Shown here: one piece after another, positions 12,001 through 23,059 of the stretch
How the letters are laid out: each line of letters starts with the position of its first letter
Numbering within the stretch: position 1 is the first letter of the stretch
NCBI GenBank assembly: GCA_025201805.1
Contig: MU619417.1
Coordinates: forward strand, 2,729-46,878
Source of the DNA: Parasitella parasitica
Lineage: Eukaryota; Mucoromycota; Mucoromycetes; Mucorales; Mucoraceae
DNA length: 44,150 nucleotides
Reading direction: 5' to 3'
Position numbers and translations under genes: made by a program
The notes under the pieces: model-generated
Told to the model about the DNA's origin: nothing
Seen by the model: the letters and a program-made list of their open reading frames with translations, nothing else
Databases searched by the model: none

Positions 12001-12240
12001 GACAGCAGCAGGTGCCATTGTCAATATGTTGAGCAACATGCCCATGATCTGGTTGCCGGCCGTTCCGCTTGCGTTGAAAAATAAAGTTCCAAGTGGCACA
12101 AGGTATGGTGGACTACCTGCAACTTTATAAAATGCAGGAATTAGCACAAGAATAGTTGCTATTTCATAGGCTATCATGCATTTCGTAATAATCCTCCATA
12201 ATTCTCCTTTGCCTTTAAAAAAAAGTAAAGGAGATTTCAT
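9057..12240 (-). CDS. Large FUSC/ArAE-2-type membrane transporter-like protein (Bre4-like)
   Basis: Two exons, 12240-11663 and 11595-9057, with a 67-bp intron (11662-11596) give 1038 residues. The N-terminal 190 residues hold about six membrane spans with the signature SPPYLVPLGTLFFNASGTAG, typical of the fungal ArAE_2_N domain. A long hydrophilic region follows. A second membrane block (roughly residues 630-820) contains repeated hydrophobic helices and ends DQIIWPVWARKRLR, followed by a soluble C-terminal domain. This order matches fungal proteins related to aromatic-acid exporters and yeast Bre4. Function is likely membrane transport; the substrate is unknown. The frame extends upstream to 12381 with a further hydrophobic stretch, but ATG 12240 gives the expected short cytosolic N-terminus. 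Confidence 0.82.
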
Positions 12241-12586
12241 ATTGTGTGATAAAGTAAAGAGTAAGAGAGAGCAGAGAAAAAGAAGATGGATGATGAAAAG
12301 AGACGTTTTTGCTCTTCTGTACGGCCCGTGCGGATGGCTGCAAATAAAAAGCAGCTTGGATGAGTATATCCGAAACACCAAGCATATGCTCTACCGAGAG
12401 AGATAAAAACTACTGCTGATCTAATTGACAGGCAAGTTTAAGAAATCGTAAAGAACAGCCTATACAAACAAATGCTGCTTTTTAGCCCCCCCCAATGACA
12501 CGATCCAAACATTGATATATGATGTGCACGTATTACAGTATAAATAATTTTTTATGTTACATTCTATTACTGTCAAGCAATAAAAA
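12241..12586. other. Short intergenic region
   Basis: This separates the start of the membrane-protein gene from the stop of AIM24, both on the minus strand. A C8 run occurs near 12487. No gene is seen. Confidence 0.5.
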
Positions 12587-14134
12587 CTACTCTTTTTTGA
12601 CAGGGACAAACTCAATTGTACCCTTTGGGCCAACTTCAGCGTAATACGAAGGATGGCCACCCGAAGATTTTTGAGCATACCCAGGATGTTTCTTTTTAAT
12701 CAATGCATCGACAACTTCTGCCGGTGCTGCAGGGAAAATCGCGGTAGATTTCTCAAACAATTGGGAGGCAGAATCATTAGCAGCAGCAATGGCATTCAAT
12801 CTATTATCCACAAGAGCCGTGTTAGCCATGTACTTTCCAAAAATCATTCGCTTACAATCTGGATTTTTCAAATCGAGGTTCAACACGGGAAGCTAAATAG
12901 AAATCACCAGGCCCCTTTAATTTTACAAAATCCTATACAACCATGTTGTCAATAAACTTGTGCCACGTTAAGCAATAAGCACTTACAGGCGCACCCAACA
13001 TTAAATTACGGATAGTCTTGCATAAACTATCGAGATATTGTAACTTGGGTTGAAGAGAAGGGCTATCCACAATATTTCTGACTACCTCAAATTTTCGAAG
13101 TTTAGATTTAGGCGAAGGGACAATGGGATGGCGAGCATGGAGTCTGGTAGGTTTTGTACGCTTATCCCACATAACCAAATTACGAGGATTCGCTTGATAT
13201 TCCTCCCCTGCAGCAAGCGAAATACGATATATGCCACCGTAATGGCTCAGGGCTAGTGTTCCTGGACCGACGACAGTATGAATCAATTTATTCATCAGAC
13301 CCTAAAACAGTCAATATAGGTTAGCATATAGCTTTCATTAAACAATCCAACAGTGCTTACAGTTTCATCATGATTTACGCCCAAATCAAATGTCACTTTT
13401 TCTGTCTTGGCTAAAAAGGCATCACGTCTCATAACGTACTTTGTACTGTTCTTCAAGTTAATGGTTGTAATCTCGCCTAGACGAGGAGGGGCTAATAAAA
13501 TGTCGCCGGCTGCATTTTTGGTATAGTACTATGTGGACAAATTATAATCAAAGTATTGGGAGGGAGGCGGGGGCGGGGGCGGGGGCGGTTCAACTACAAC
13601 TTACTTTTTGATAAAACATAGCATCGCCAACCAGCTTTCTGCCAATTGATTTCACGGTGCTTTTATCGAGAGACAACTTTGAAGCAACTTTAGTGGAGAG
13701 ACCTAAGGCTGATCCAGTTGCCGCAGTAATTTCAGTATCAGGAGGTAGCTATAAGGATATAAAAGCTTAATTGAGCGTTCCTAGCAGCCATGACGAACTC
13801 ACTTTGACCAACAATGCTGATCCTACAACATGTGTTAGTTGCAATGGAATGGCCGGAATGAGGCAATACATTACCAACGCCAGAATTCACCACTTCAAAG
13901 ATGGGTTCTGTTTCATTTTCCATATCGACGTCTACTCAAATGTTAGGCTCTTGGTTAATTTGCTTTCCACGATGGAGGTATACCATCGCCAACTTCAGAA
14001 ATGACGTTTGTAGGGCCATTAACGGTGTGTTGAAATGACTTTAATGATCGGTCAATAGTCTCAATTTTATGCGCTTGGTTGAAAGCAAGTCCAACATACG
14101 TGCGGCGAGATGCCACTACTAGATGCCTGTACAT
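12587..14134 (-). CDS. AIM24: Altered inheritance of mitochondria protein 24 homologue
   Basis: Seven exons on the minus strand: 14134-13984, 13931-13875, 13822-13803, 13748-13605, 13528-13361, 13301-12987 and 12892-12587. Phases close to 386 residues, near the yeast Aim24 length. The start gives an Arg-rich mitochondrial presequence (MYRHLVVASRRTYVG). Recognised segments include FEVVNSGVGSALLVK, and GTLALSHYGGIYRISLAAGE followed by EYQANPRNLVMW, the conserved core of the AIM24/DUF124 beta-rich family. Family knowledge: a mitochondrial inner-membrane protein that supports MICOS and respiratory-chain organisation. The third exon has only 20 bases, and the intron at 13604-13529 holds an extreme GC-rich repeat. 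The acceptor of intron 1 could shift by one codon. Confidence 0.85.
13558..13588 (+). repeat. G-run repeat inside AIM24 intron (G-quadruplex potential)
   Basis: Within the intron 13604-13529, the plus strand carries runs of three to five G separated by A, GC or C (the unit GGGGGC appears three times in a row). The transcript of AIM24 therefore contains the C-rich complement. This is the most GC-dense spot in an otherwise AT-rich window. Confidence 0.85.
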
Positions 14135-14296
14135 ATTCGACAAAAGACAAAATGTGAAGATGGAAAGGGAAGGGATGAGAAAACAAATTCTTGGGTGTCG
14201 CTTTTTACAAACCCCGGGGTGGTATTGAACAAAGGAAGAGAGAGAGAGAGGGAAGGCGCGTATTAAACTTCTTCTCATTCTAAACCAACAAGCAGT
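14135..14296. promoter_or_regulatory. Compact divergent promoter region AIM24/DCN1
   Basis: Only 162 bp separate the two start codons, so both promoters must share this stretch. It contains a GA repeat (about 14235-14251). No canonical TATA box is obvious. Confidence 0.4.
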
Positions 14297-14360
14297 ATGG
14301 ATAGTGTAAATAGATATTATTTATAGCATTATGTCAAATCAACTGATATTTTATTTTCTA

Positions 14361-14395
<35 letters not shown>

Positions 14396-15540
14396 CCAAC
14401 AGAAAAGCGAAAAAATTAGACAATTAAGGAATGTCATCAACTTGGGGTAGAGTAGAATCAAGCGGGTGTCTTTTCATCAAAATGCTAACTTGAACTGTAG
14501 CGAACGAGAAAGTTCAAGAATATTGGAAGCTTGTAATTGGGACGTCATGGCAGCACTGAATCATATTTATGACCAAGAAACACGACAGCAACGGCAACAG
14601 CAACCACAGAGCTTCAAATCTTCAAAAGCTAGTACCCGAAATATCAACAACTTGTTTGATAATTACAAAGGTAGTCAGGTCAACCAAAATCAGCCATTCG
14701 TTTTAGTCACCATGAGGCTTGAACAAAGTTAGAGATTAATTTCTATATTTTATGCGCATAGATAATGAAAAACCAGACCTGATTACTATTGATGGCACTA
14801 TGCGACTATGCCAAGATCTCGAGATTGAACCTACTCAACTGGAGTTTTTATTGGTATCCCATCATTTAGGGTCTGAACGGATGGGCGAATTCACACGCGA
14901 CGCATTCATCAAGGGGTGTCTTAATCTACAAGTTGATACACTTGAAAAATTAAAGCAGACAGTAAATACTACCTTGAAGCAGCAGTTTCAAAAAGATGAA
15001 GGTTTCAGAAGGGTTTACAGTTATGCATTTTTGCTGGGTAGACAAACCGGCCAAAAGAGTCTATGTAAAGTTTCGTGCAAGTGCGTTGATTAGATGGCTA
15101 ACGTGTTTAAAATAGCCTTAGAAGCCGCTACAGAACTCTGGAGATTGCTACTGAAGGATAGATTCAACTTATTAGAGGAATGGATCAAGTTTTTGGAAGT
15201 ATGAATCCTGTAATAACACATCTAATTTGGGAAAAAGGTATACTGATAAGATGCATGATAATGTAGGAGAAGCACGGTAAAGCAATTTCTCGTGATACCT
15301 GGAACCTCGTAAGTGTTTGCTTGGAAAAAAAAAAAAAAAAAAAAAGTCTGTACATTTTGTTCTGAATTATTGCATACAGTTTCTTGATTTTGCCAGCCAA
15401 CAAAATTTAGATATGCAGACATATGATTCAGAGGGAGCTTGGCCCATTTTGATTGACGAGGTACCTTGAAACTGCTTATATAAGTCGCTCAAATGCATAT
15501 TGACCTTTATTCGTAGTTTGTAGAATACATGCAAAATTGA
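14297..15540 (+). CDS. DCN1: Dcn1-like NEDD8 E3 (defective in cullin neddylation)
   Basis: Eight exons: 14297-14305, 14403-14446, 14501-14670, 14762-15064, 15116-15198, 15267-15308, 15380-15460 and 15517-15540. All borders are GT...AG and phases close to 251 residues, the usual Dcn1 size. Residues 1-45 form a UBA-like domain (SEKIRQLRNVINLGERESSR, then ILEACNWDVMAALNHIY). A Gln-rich linker follows, then the PONY/DCUN1 domain from about residue 85 to the end, with LEEWIKFLEEKHGKAISRDT, then EGAWPILIDEFVEYM. Family knowledge: it binds Ubc12 and cullins and promotes cullin neddylation. The first coding exon is only 9 bases, and the first intron carries an ATT repeat. The 14671 donor (GTAGTC) is the weakest junction. 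Confidence 0.88.
14364..14391 (+). repeat. ATT microsatellite in DCN1 intron 1
   Basis: About nine tandem ATT units lie directly before the intron 3' splice site at 14402 and may serve as its T-rich tract. Confidence 0.8.
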
Positions 15541-16146
15541 TTTCTAGAGCAAGCATTAATAAATCGCACTTCAGACAATTTGTGTGGTCTATCCATTTGA
15601 TTTACTCTGATTGGAGTTTATAGGCGGGGATCACTTTGCCTCCATCATCAGGGTTATTTGATGATAGTGCATCAGAACTTTGTATCAATCACATGTAGAA
15701 ACTGATATGTAAATGCTAGGTGTACATTAGAGCCCTAATATTAAACGGCAAAAGAATTGCACACAACACTTTCAAACTTTTTCTTGCGGTAGATGGTAAT
15801 GAGCTTGAAGATATCTTGTGGTTTGAGATTCTTTATATCGTTTTATCAAGACCGTAGCTTGAGATGTTTCAGAAGAGTCTTCGGTGTGGGTTATATTTTT
15901 CTTTTTGTCTAAATCAAAACTACAGATAGGCGCTGCACTTTTCTTGCTTCTTTCAACATTTTATTTACTCTGTTTAGAGAGCTTTTATTTTAAATGAAAA
16001 TACACGATCTTGTCATTTTGTCTAAAAAAACAAAAAGAGAAAAGATGAATAACGTTACTGGACCTGCAGAATAATTTGTCATTTATCCACTTGAAAATAT
16101 ATTGAGCAACGGCGTATCATGCTAATTATAGGGTATATGATTAACA
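15541..16146. other. Intergenic region after DCN1
   Basis: No gene was recognised. Contents are AT-rich, with an A/T-rich stretch near 16020-16045. Confidence 0.5.
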
Positions 16147-16317
16147 ATGGACGCAGCACAGCTTTTATTGATTGATCATTTTTTTGACATAGGCCCGTAA
16201 GTCGAACCTCTTTAGCTTGCATTAACATGTCTACAAAGTCATTCAAACAACCACGACACCATTGTCAATCTAACTTTTTGCAACAGCTTTTCGACGTTAG
16301 AGACTGAATTTTCATGA
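16147..16317 (+). CDS. Possible spliced micro-ORF (26 residues)
   Basis: ATG at 16147 opens 50 bases of coding, then a strong donor (GTAAGTCG at 16197), a CTAAC branch-type sequence near 16270, and an acceptor ending CAACAG at 16286. Exon 2 (16287-16317) continues in phase to TGA. The predicted peptide starts MDAAQLLLIDHFFDIG. The splice signals are very good for such a small frame, but no family is recognised. It may instead be the leader of a longer gene, a non-coding transcript, or chance. Confidence 0.25.
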
Positions 16318-16514
16318 TGTATTCATATTGTTCATGTACGGCATACTGTTGGTGGCATTCGCCTGCCTTAAATTACCTTCAATGTAGCAATGTCTTTGAA
16401 GCTACAACCAGTGGCGATGTGACTGGAAAGACAAAACTTGACATTTAATAACCCTGGGCCATGTCAAAGATTATCGTTTCTCTTTTTCACAAATCCATCT
16501 ACAACCATCATACA

Positions 16515-16881
16515 ATGTTTGGAGTTATCAAGTCTATTCCAAGAGGTGCAAGTCGTTTACAGTTAACAGCAAAGAAGGGACACAACTATTACAAAGGTAA
16601 TTTTACAAAAATTTCAATACATCTCGATGCATATATTCTGAAGGTTAGAATGATCAGGTACTGGCTCTGGTGCTATGGGTAGACATACCAAGAATGGAGG
16701 TTATTTAGTTGATTGGAATAAAGTTAGAACTTTTGTTGTACCTGATCTCGAAGGATTCACAGTATGTATTATTCACTGGAAGAACAACCTGGTTAATGAG
16801 TGACAATGTCTTGTTTTGTAGCTTGGACCTTATGTTTCTCGCAAAACTCCCATTTTAGCTAAAAAGAATGCCGCCATCTAA
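16515..16881 (+). CDS. Mitochondrial large-subunit ribosomal protein mL41
   Basis: Three exons, 16515-16596, 16658-16761 and 16822-16881, with introns of 61 and 60 bp; phases close to 81 residues. The central sequence GHNYYKGTGSGAMGRHTKNG followed by GYLVDWNKVRTFVVPDLEGF is the hallmark of mL41 (yeast Mrpl27 family). The N-terminus MFGVIKSIPRGASRLQLTAK is a plausible mitochondrial leader; an in-frame ATG at 16461 would extend it by 18 residues. The product is a small basic protein of the mitoribosome large subunit. Its length agrees with short fungal members. Confidence 0.9.
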
Positions 16882-17049
16882 TATTCTGTTAACACCATTT
16901 AGTCAGCTTGATGGATAAATAGACCTTTATAGCTATTTATTACAAAATAACAAAAAAAAAAAAAATTGTGTATAGTAATTCATTTATTTTTATTTGTGTG
17001 TTTGCATGTGTGTGGATGGGAGCGAGCATTCTAGATCAACCTGCGGTAT

Positions 17050-20000
17050 CTAAAGGCTTGTATCCATATTTTCAACCTTCTTGTTTTTTTGTTTTGCTTT
17101 CCACTCTGCAATCTTTTCTTTCAATTCAGTTGCAGGCTCAACCATTTCCAAGGTTAACGGTTTACGGTTGAAAGGATCACGAGTATCACCCAGCAAATAC
17201 GTACGAATAGTACTGAGATCGACAATGACTTGAGATGTAGGTAATAGAACGGGATCTTCCATCAGAGAAAAGAAAATGGGGTCTATTTACAATGGTTCAT
17301 GTCAATAACTACACATTTGACAAACGGCAAACTTACCCAAGAACTCATCAGGAATCTCGCCCAATTCCTCCTCTTCCTCAACTCCGCTTTGAATAGCCAA
17401 TTCAACACTCTGCACGAACTTTTCAAGCGCACGAATGTCATCGACTGATCTCAAGCCATGCTTTTGCAGAATAGAAGCAGCCTTTGAAAAATATTCTTTG
17501 CGATAAGATCTACCATCATGAGCAACAGCTTCAACAAAAGTAGGTGAATTCAAATTCAGATATACGTCGATGATCTCGGATAGTAATTTACGAGGTTGGA
17601 AATGGTACTTTTCAGGGTTGGCCACCTTGAGCTCAGTACATTTGGGTCCCACTAGTTGCACTAAATTGTAGTCCAACATGGCAGCCAGACGATCCACAAT
17701 TTCGTTGACCAAGAAGGGTTCGATGACCTCGGCTGTCATGTATTTAAGCATATGTACAGTTTCGTTGCCAAGCGCAACATACGATTGAGCTTGTCTTTCT
17801 AACGATGGAAGACTACCTTCACGTTCTTGGCGATGTTGCTTAGGAACAAGGGGTGAGAATGCAGGCACAATATGTAACATGGCGGAACTTACAGGTGTTT
17901 GTGCTTCCCAGGCAGCCCTATCCTTCATTTCTAGCTGAATTTGATGAATTTCAGTGAGTTTACTCAAGCTTTCGTCCATGAGGTAGGTCACATCGCTCAT
18001 CAACATGTTGACAAAGCGAGTAAAAGTTTTAGAATTCCTAGCGTATGTTGTTGTTCAGTATAGAGATATATATCATATATCATTGGCTGCTTCAACTCAC
18101 TGGCTTTCTTCTCTCAACTTGGCACGATGAGCAGGATGGCTCCATATCGTCTTCATGATATGACTGATATTGTAGCGAATGTTAAACTTATCGTAAAACT
18201 GTGAACTAGCACCAGTTTGCTCAACTTCTGCTACATGGTTCAGCACAAATCCTGAGAATGCAATGACATTGAAAACTTACCGACGTAGAAATTCATCAAA
18301 GAAGGCACCAAATGTTGCAATGCCAACGGATGAGAGTTAAGGATAGATTCCAATTCCCCCGGCACGCCCTTGGCAATAGGATAGGTAAAGAAGAACAAAA
18401 TCTCCACCAGTTTAGCTTTCAGATAAGGGTTCTTTACGTATTTCGTGCTTCGTAAGAAGGTAATGATAAAGGTGACAAGTTCATCATGGGGACATTGCAT
18501 CATGACTCGCGTTTCATACCCGTGCTTGCCAATAAAGATAAACAATTCGACGATATCTTCGATGATCCATTCGGGAAGCATAGCAAATGCTTCAGGGACA
18601 GTATCTGGTAATGGCAAATTCACTTTCTCCCAAGGATGTTTGTGTTTGGGGTCGGCGATACGGATTACCCATGCCATGACGAGATCGTAGAAGCGCAAGG
18701 CTTCAGTCAAAAAGACAGGATCCAGCAGCATAGTTTCGTAAGCCAAACGGTAAGTTGTCATTTGCTCAAATTTGGCCTTCATTCTTTTAGCAACAAAGTC
18801 GCTCATTACACCTTGGGGAGTCTAACATTCGCGTTGTGAGTTAATGCAATGCGGTTGGTAATACTGTCTTACATTGGCTGTGCGGAGAGCATCTGCTTGG
18901 GCCTTGTCGTTCTGCTTCCTGACTTCATTGTATTCACGCATAAATTCATTGTAATTCACCAATGCTCGGATTGGGCCATAATGCATGAATGCCAGTGTCA
19001 TAAAAAATATCTCGGTAATAAAGTTATGCTCTATACATAAAAAAAAAAAAAAAGAAAAAAAAAGAAAAAGGCTTGTTGGACCAAACGTTCAAATCATAAA
19101 AAGCGTATTCTGTGTTTACCTTTCAACTCTTGTTCTTGCCCATAATAAGCATCTGATTGTTCTTTGGTGGCATTGATCTTTGTATCCTCAGAGATATTTA
19201 AGCGTTTGCTTGTACGAAGGAATGTCGTGTCAATTTTGTCAATTTTAGAGGCGCGAATATCCAGGAATGGATCACAAAAAGATAAAAGAACAGCAGCAAT
19301 GTTGTGCATGAGTCCATCAGAGGACACAGTCTCCAAGTCGACTTGCATTTGTGCTCTCTTCTCGTTCAATCTGATAATGTGTCCAAAATACTCTAATAAA
19401 TGATTCCTTGCTTCTGCGTTCGCTCTAACGATCGCGTTACTAATCCCAAACATTGATCTCTGGTTTTTTTTAAGGTTAGCTGAGCATATCCTTGTCACTT
19501 GTGCTTGCAAAATCGTATACCTGGATATTTTGTACACTGCCTCGAAGGCCGTTTTTGCACGACGCAAGGTCAGCCGCATTTCTGTTTTCTGAGTTTTGAA
19601 AGTAGGATTCAGCAACCTTTGGCTGAATCAATCTGAAGTTAGCGTCAGAATTTGAATGGAAAGACGCACCAACTTACTGCAGTATCCGGATATGCGCTCA
19701 ACCGGAAAAAGGGACCAAGAAGTGAGACTTCCTCGATATTTTTCGCTGTTGCATCAGGAGGGTTGAATTCAGGAAGCCCGACCATCTAACTTTAAAGTGA
19801 TTAAATGCATTACTCTGTTATGATAGTGATGAATTTACCATTGAAGCAACAGCCTTGTTCTCGCACAAGTAAGAGACTGATTGGATGCTAGTTTTGCAAT
19901 CTTCCAAAATATTCCGCAAAGAAAGTTCTCTCGAGATAGCTGCAAAGGCAGGGCCAAGGATCTGTACAGACTGATTATTATCTAGCATCGGAATACGGCC

Positions 20001-21206
20001 ATTACTTCCATACCATATCAAGTCCGTCATTATTGAAGCGATTGACCAACTCGACGATATACTCGCTTGGCAACCCTTGAGCCTGGTCTGGCTGAACTTT
20101 AATGCGAGGTACAAGTTGCTCTGCTGCTCCAACAGGGGCACTAAACCAATAAACAAGGCGTGTTAATTGAGCATTTCTCGATTTGGCCATGCCTGCTTAC
20201 TTTTGAATTTGAGGAAACATGTCAGGCATCTGAAGCACGAGTCCAGAATAAGACACAATCAAAGCTTTAACATTATCCAGTACTGCCAATCTCTGATCAA
20301 GAACAGACTTTTCCAGAGTTTTGCTTCTTTGAACTGTGTTCTTGCGAATTTCGTAGGCTGTCTTCCAGCAATTCAAAAGATAATCGAAATGCAACGTATA
20401 TAAAGTGTTTGCAATGTCTCGAGGCAGTTCGTTGTGCTGTTCAGTAGGATCTAGCGAAAGTCTGGCAACAATAATACGGTCCAAATATTGCTGATTAAGC
20501 TTATGAGGTCGAGGCTCTAGGTTATTTTGGCCGAATTAGCAAGAGTTTTCTGTTGCAGCATTATGCTGTATCCTCGTACCTTGCTCTTCGACAAGTTCAT
20601 CAGACAAGCCAGCCAGATATACACACTTTCCTTGTTCATGCATGGCGTCGGGCTATTTTGCAAGTTAGATCGGCTTGGTTGGATGTCATTTCTTGTGATA
20701 CGACTTACATTCAAAGTTACTTGCAAGATGCGAGAAAGGACTACATCCTGCCAATCTTCAAAGCTTTTGGCTGCTTTTACTACAGGTTGTTGCTGCGATT
20801 GAGAGGTTGTGGCAGGTGTGTGTGCAGGCTGAGTTGGCTAGTAGTTGCATGCATTTAAGCCTTTTGAAAACTAATGCGTGTTGACTTCAACTTACCTCTG
20901 TCTTGGGGGTTGTAGCATTGACAGGCAGAGGCGTCTTTTTAGGCTTCTTTAACGGCATCGCCTCATCTAGCGTCTGGAGCACTGGCCTATTTGCAATACT
21001 AGATTTGTGCTCGGGTGAATTCGATTGAGCTTCTACTGGTGATGATTGTGTTGCCGGCGCTTGTTGTTGCTGTTGCATCTTTGCCAAACGCTTGAGACGA
21101 ATCTGTGGCAATACAAGGATTAGAACAATGTGCCATATCATTGCTATTTTCAACGTTTTTCTTTTACTTTATCAGCGTCAGACATTGTTTGCTCGCTATT
21201 ATCCAT
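17050..21206 (-). CDS. UFD2: Ubiquitin conjugation factor E4 (Ufd2), U-box protein
   Basis: Fifteen exons on the minus strand: 21206-21168, 21102-20896, 20828-20709, 20652-20580, 20516-20201, 20140-20014, 19961-19839, 19785-19678, 19622-19521, 19459-19120, 19030-18873, 18821-18281, 18230-18101, 18037-17337 and 17282-17050. Phases close to 1105 residues. The N-terminus is low-complexity (Gln-rich, Lys/Pro-rich). The Ufd2 core is recognisable by LPEFNPPDATAKNIEEVSLL, then GPFFRLS, by NFITEIFFMTLAFMHYGP, and by long helical repeats. The last ~75 residues are the U-box (DPIFFSLMEDPVLLPTSQVI, ending DPFNRKPLTLEMVEP). Family knowledge: an E3/E4 enzyme that elongates ubiquitin chains and works with Cdc48 in degradation. 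Exon 4 and the small middle exons were set by phase. Confidence 0.9.
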
Positions 21207-21417
21207 GGTTCGTATTCAAGCTGGGAAGACACCCACTCATTTTACATTGCAAACGCGCATTTATACACCATGATTCCAAACAGCCACGTCATATACTAGG
21301 AACACCACCAAAGCATACATGCGACATATTAAATCGGTTGTTTGGCATAGACTTTTTTTCCATGTAATTGGGGGCAATATGATGATTGACTGTAGCTTAT
21401 ACATACATTATGTATGC

Positions 21418-21448
<31 letters not shown>

Positions 21449-21611
21449 GCTGTATCGATACTTACCGATACAACGCTACGGATTGATCTTTTGTTAATCT
21501 GTTGGGATGGTTCGTGCCTCTCCCTTTGAACATCCGGCTGGCATGCTTAATTTGTAATTTTTTTTACACAAGCATTTCTTCTCTTTTCACACATTTGAGC
21601 GTATAACAGTA
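21207..21611. promoter_or_regulatory. Divergent upstream region UFD2 / dephospho-CoA kinase with TA repeat
   Basis: 405 bp between two start codons on opposite strands. It contains an alternating TA tract (about 21418-21447) followed by TATCGATA. No further gene is seen here. Confidence 0.5.
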
Positions 21612-22393
21612 ATGAAACTCATTGGATTAACAGGCGGCATCTCGACAGGTAGCATATATTTATGCATAAATTAAGCGTAATTACATATTCGTTAATTCTC
21701 CCAACTCAAGGAAAATCAACTGTATCAGTGATGCTGAGTGAACATAATATTCCCATAATCGACGCAGATAAGATTGCAAGAGACATTGTCGAGCCAGGCA
21801 GGAAAGCAAACCAGCTAATTCGACAACATTTCGGCGACCAAGTCTTCTTGCCTAACGGCCATCTCGACAGACCAAAACTTGGCCAAATAGTATTTCAAGA
21901 CGCTGAAAAACGAAAGATATTAAATCGCTGTACGCATCCGTATGTACGGCTTGAGATGCTGAAGCAAGCGTTTATTTATTGGATCAAAGGCGCCAATATG
22001 GTGGTATTTGATGTGCCATTGCTGATTGAGAGTAAGCTGGATAGATTTATGAGCACTACAGTCGTTGTATACTGCTCAGATGTGCTTCAACTGCAGCGGT
22101 TAAGGAAAAGAGATAATTTGTCTGAAGAACAAGCGTTGCAACGCATGAAAGCACAAATGCCAATGTCAGAAAAAGTGGCTAAAGCAGATATAGTACTGGA
22201 CAATTCTAGTGATTTGAATCAGCTGGAAATTCAGGTGAATAATATGATCAAGAAACTTAAACCGTCTACATTTACATGGCTATTCGAATATGCTGGTCCT
22301 CCCGTAGCCTTGGTTCTGCTCTCTGTACTAGCTAAACAGTATGCCCCTACTTTATTAAGAACTATTGGTGACAGCATTGCCACCTTGAAGTAA
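21612..22393 (+). CDS. Dephospho-CoA kinase
   Basis: Two exons, 21612-21648 and 21711-22393, with a 62-bp intron interrupting the P-loop codon; 239 residues. The P-loop GGISTGKS is at residues 8-15, followed by the CoaE pattern IDADKIARDIVEPG, HPYVR, and VFDVPLLIE; the lid region includes RLRKRDNLSEEQALQRMKAQ. It catalyses the last step of CoA synthesis, ATP-dependent phosphorylation of the ribose 3'-OH of dephospho-CoA. A C-terminal hydrophobic segment (about residues 210-230, PPVALVLLSVLA) suggests membrane attachment, as in other eukaryotic single-domain enzymes. The stop codon is merged with an AATAAA-like signal and lies 6 bp from the DHFR stop. Confidence 0.9.
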
Positions 22394-22399
22394 TAAAAA

Positions 22400-23059
22400 C
22401 TATCTTTTGATGTATAATGTAAATTCGTATTCTAAATCCTTGTATTTCTGGGCGCCTTGAGCAACTCGCTGTTCGACATAATCCTCCAATTCCTGATGAT
22501 TTGCCAAACGAAACTTTTTATTGTCGATTGGGGGGAAAAATGTATCGCAAGCCACGGTGGATTTCACTCGGGTAAGCACAATATGAGAGCATTCTTCGTG
22601 TTGCATTGCTAGACTATACATTTGTGCTCCTCCTATAACAAATACGCGGCCATGTTTTGTAGGATCAACAGCCTCGAGAGCACTCGCAAAAGAATTTTTC
22701 AAAACGGCATTTGGTGGTGTAGCCTCAGGAAACCTGCAATTAAAAACAATAAAAGGAAATGTTAGTCAACTTGTTTTACGCTATTGTTGCTACTCCACTT
22801 ACAATTTATAGTCAAGGTTTCTGGATACGACAATGTTGAATCGATTGTCTAAAGGCCTGAATTTGGGAGGGATGGATTCCCAAGTTACACGGCCCATAAT
22901 AACCACGTTCTGAACGTTCGGTTGTTCCAATGCTTTAGGTACATGCGTTGTTACTTGTTTGAAGAAGGCCATGTCTTTGGGAATATGCCATGGCAAGTTA
23001 CCTGACACCCCAATACCTAACTCCTCTGTAGCTGCGACGATTAAAGCAAGTTTTGTCAT
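22400..23059 (-). CDS. Dihydrofolate reductase
   Basis: Two exons, 23059-22803 and 22733-22400, joined over a 69-bp intron; 196 residues. Motifs are in order: LALIVAATEELGIG, the active-site helix NLPWHIPKDMAFFK with the catalytic acidic residue, VVIMGRVTWESIP, RPLDNRFNIVVSRN, and GRVFVIGGAQMY, the NADPH-binding loop. It reduces dihydrofolate to tetrahydrofolate with NADPH and supports thymidylate and purine synthesis. Length is typical for a fungal enzyme. The gene is convergent with dephospho-CoA kinase. Nothing unusual is seen in the catalytic motifs. Confidence 0.93.

Noticed and set aside
16195-16225. Possible tRNA B-box-like sequence on the minus strand
   Set aside because: The GGTTCGACTTA match lacks the required CC end and no A box or cloverleaf is seen; no tRNA found in the window.
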